In this document: one piece after another, positions 18,770 to 20,219 of the stretch
Layout of the letters: each line of letters opens with the position of its first letter
How positions within the stretch are numbered: the stretch's first letter is position 1
From: Zygnema cylindricum
Taxonomy: Eukaryota > Streptophyta > Zygnematophyceae > Zygnematales > Zygnemataceae
Direction: 5' to 3'
Assembly (NCBI GenBank): GCA_037447655.1
Contig: JBBHKE010003526.1
Coordinates: forward strand, 1-20,219
Length of the DNA: 20,219 bases
Notes under the pieces: model-generated
Database searches by the model: none
Seen by the model: only the letters and a program-made list of their open reading frames with translations
What the model was told of the DNA's origin: nothing
Made by a program: the position numbers and the translations under genes

Positions 18770-19360
18770 TGCGTGCATTCTTAGGTTTGGCTAATTATTA
18801 TCTGAGGTTTGTTCCTAGTTTTAGCACGCTCGCATCCCCACAAAATGAACTCTTAACAAAATCAGTTCGTTTTACTTGGGGACCCTCGCAGATTGAGGCA
18901 TTCCAGGGATTAAAGAAAGTATTGTCCACCGCTCCCATTCTTTGTCCAACAAATCATAAGTTACCAATTTTCCTGCAGACAGACTTTGGTAAGCCCGGTA
19001 TCGCAGCCATCCTAACCAAGCGTGAGCTCACATGTGAGGAATATGTGGTGGCTTATGCGAGTCGAAGCAACAATCAAGCAGAATCAAACTACAATAGTTA
19101 TGAAGGGGATTGCCTTGCCGCGGTTTAAGGAATTGTACATTTTCGCTATTATCTTTAGGGCAAGCATTTTACTCTTCTTACTGACTATCAACCATTGCAT
19201 TGGCTCATGACCTATGACAAACTATCCGGAAAATAAGCCTGTTGGGCCCTTATTTTGCAGGAATACGATATGGAGATCATATATCGACCCGGGCTCCTCA
19301 GTTTCAATGCTGACGGTCTTTCCCGAAACCCCATACCCAATTCTGCCGATAATGGAGTAC
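18770..19360 (+). pseudogene. gypsy-2 RNase H
   Basis: The frame 18787-19128 begins in the RT connection (ANYYLRFVPSF). It carries LQTDFGKPGIAAILTKREL (catalytic Asp) and AYASRSNNQAESNYNSYEGDCLA (the Glu-containing helix). After a stop the reading continues through HFTLLTDYQPL, with the third catalytic Asp of the family in LLTDYQ, WLMTYDKL and YRPGLLSFNADGLSRNP (the DxLSR block that closes gypsy RNase H), the last in the frame from 19255. This is almost the full domain in pieces. It confirms where gypsy-1 is cut: gypsy-1 ends at the equivalent of the TDYQP block. Confidence 0.87.
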
Positions 19361-19568
19361 GAGAAGATTTTGATGGCGAACCAATTGCATCGCTGTCTGT
19401 TAAAGCACACCTGGTATACAGTTTTCTGGGCCCCAGAGTCACAAGACTAAACACGATCAATGGCGGGACAGCGCTTTGGTTCTCTTTTTATCCACTGAGT
19501 CATTTCGAGTAGGCACTTTACCAAGAGAGGAGGAGCGTGTTCGTAAAAGAGCTCAAAAAAACTAATGG

Positions 19569-19975
19569 ATGGGAGGTTCCCTTATTGGTCTCCTCGCAGA
19601 TGGAAGTCATCGGCATGTTCCTCAGCCGACAGAACGCCTATCACTTATTGATCACATTCATACTGATCTGGGACATTATGGTACTAAACAGACTTTGAGT
19701 TTGGTACAAGCACGTTATTGGTGGTTAGGCATGCAGGCTGACGTGGCGGCGTGCTAGAAAGATGCAGCACATGTGACTGGTTGCTGACCTCATTCTGTAA
19801 CCGGCAGACTACACTTCAACCTTTGCCTATCCGAGGTCTTTTCTAGTGGTGGTCGTGTGCTTTGGCAGGTCCTTTCCCGTCTCGCGATGGGGCAAGCAAT
19901 ACATCATGATCATGATCGAGAATTTCAGCAAATGGGTGGAAGTTGTGGCCCTCCCCCACAAAACTGTCGAACTTG
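19569..19975 (+). pseudogene. gypsy-2 integrase (zinc domain and start of core), truncated
   Basis: The frame 19569-19757 has IDHIHTDLGHYGTKQTL (the His-His half of the integrase zinc domain) and YWWLGMQADV, the usual gypsy spacing. The Cys pair follows near a stop. The frame 19846 onward reads SFPVSRWGKQYIMIMIENFSKWVEVVALPHKT, the core region after the first catalytic Asp. The Asp itself (expected in a DLxGPFP block) is not readable in this frame, so it is mutated or frame-shifted. The sequence is cut at 19976 by the SINE-like repeat, so the second Asp and the Glu are missing. Confidence 0.82.
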
Positions 19976-20219
19976 TAGAAACTAATGGTTTTAAGTATTT
20001 TCTAGGTATGAAAAGAAATAAAGAAGCCGAGGCTGTCTATCTCTAACTTCTCTCTCCAACTCTCAAACTTGTCGCAGTCACTGAGAAATTGGAGAGGAAG
20101 CTAGAGCCATGGCTACCTAGGCTATCCTGAGGTTTACGGGAAATTTATATTAGTTAGGGTTTATTTATTTAAAAGGTATGTGCCGGCGACAGGAATTGAT
20201 CCTTGTACCTACCGGCCGG
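19976..20219 (-). mobile_element. SINE-like repeat, copy C (cut by window end)
   Basis: Matches copy A over almost all of its length, including TTTTAAGTATTTTCTAGGT, AACTTGTCGCAGTCACTGAG, GGCTACCTAGGCTATCC, GGTTTACGGGAAATTTATAT and the B-box-like element (plus GGAATTGATCC at about 20191-20201). It reaches the CTACCGGCCGG of the head, where the window ends. Same orientation as copy A, and like copy A it starts exactly where a gypsy domain is interrupted. Confidence 0.6.

Larger units (their letters stand above)
17852..19975 (+). mobile_element. gypsy-2: 5'-truncated Ty3/gypsy fragment related to gypsy-1
   Basis: Sequence from 17852 aligns with gypsy-1 from about 10304 (ACGGATGAACA against TCGGATGAACA). 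It continues through RT and RNase H and adds an integrase segment absent from gypsy-1. Many peptides are identical or near-identical between the two (for example IEAFQGLKK and LQTDFGKPGI). The 5' break falls just after the position of the methyltransferase, so whether this copy once had that domain is unknown. It is broken by stops and frame changes and ends at SINE-like copy C. Confidence 0.88.

Noticed and set aside
11641-20219. Copies A and C as LTRs of a single gypsy element spanning gypsy-1 and gypsy-2
   Set aside because: RT and RNase H are duplicated between gypsy-1 and gypsy-2, both repeats interrupt coding domains instead of flanking them, and the tRNA-like head fits a SINE better.

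Overview
The window looks like plant nuclear DNA, most likely from a streptophyte (land plant or charophyte alga). The reasons are a Ty1/copia element with a plant-type gag, Ty3/gypsy elements, short tRNA-headed (SINE-like) repeats, a telo-box followed by a CT-rich stretch, and a long AT-rich flank. I cannot name the species. I see no intact host protein gene. Almost everything recognisable is decayed transposable element.

Layout. Positions 1-4880 are AT-rich non-coding sequence with a diverged tandem repeat, a cluster of TGACG motifs and a small inverted repeat. Positions 4890-6337 hold a telo-box/CT-rich stretch, a 20-bp tandem duplication, a hairpin, an (AT)n tract of about 98 bp and a small minisatellite just upstream of a gag gene. 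Positions 6338-11640 are a degenerate Ty3/gypsy element (gypsy-1), plus strand, in the order gag, zinc knuckles, protease, a cytosine-5 DNA methyltransferase domain, reverse transcriptase and RNase H. It stops abruptly inside RNase H, where a SINE-like repeat begins. Positions 12131-17480 are a degenerate Ty1/copia element on the minus strand (gag, protease, integrase, RT, RNase H). Its two terminal arms of about 515 bp are inverted, not direct, repeats. A second SINE-like unit (17642-17846) precedes gypsy-2 (17852-19975), a 5'-truncated relative of gypsy-1 carrying RT, RNase H and integrase. Gypsy-2 also ends at a copy of the first SINE-like repeat, which runs off the window.

The main discovery is the DNA methyltransferase domain embedded in the gypsy-1 polyprotein between protease and RT (about 8952-9988). 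It has recognisable SAM-binding, ENV, HRxR-like and C-terminal motifs. Retrotransposon-borne cytosine methyltransferases have been reported in dinoflagellates and in charophytes. A copy in this genome would be an example of an element carrying a chromatin-modifying enzyme that could methylate its own DNA. This copy is dead: it has stop codons and a frame change, and Tyr stands where the catalytic Cys is expected. Intact relatives elsewhere in the genome would be the system worth finding.

All boundaries were read by eye from the sequence and its translations. Percent identities are rough.
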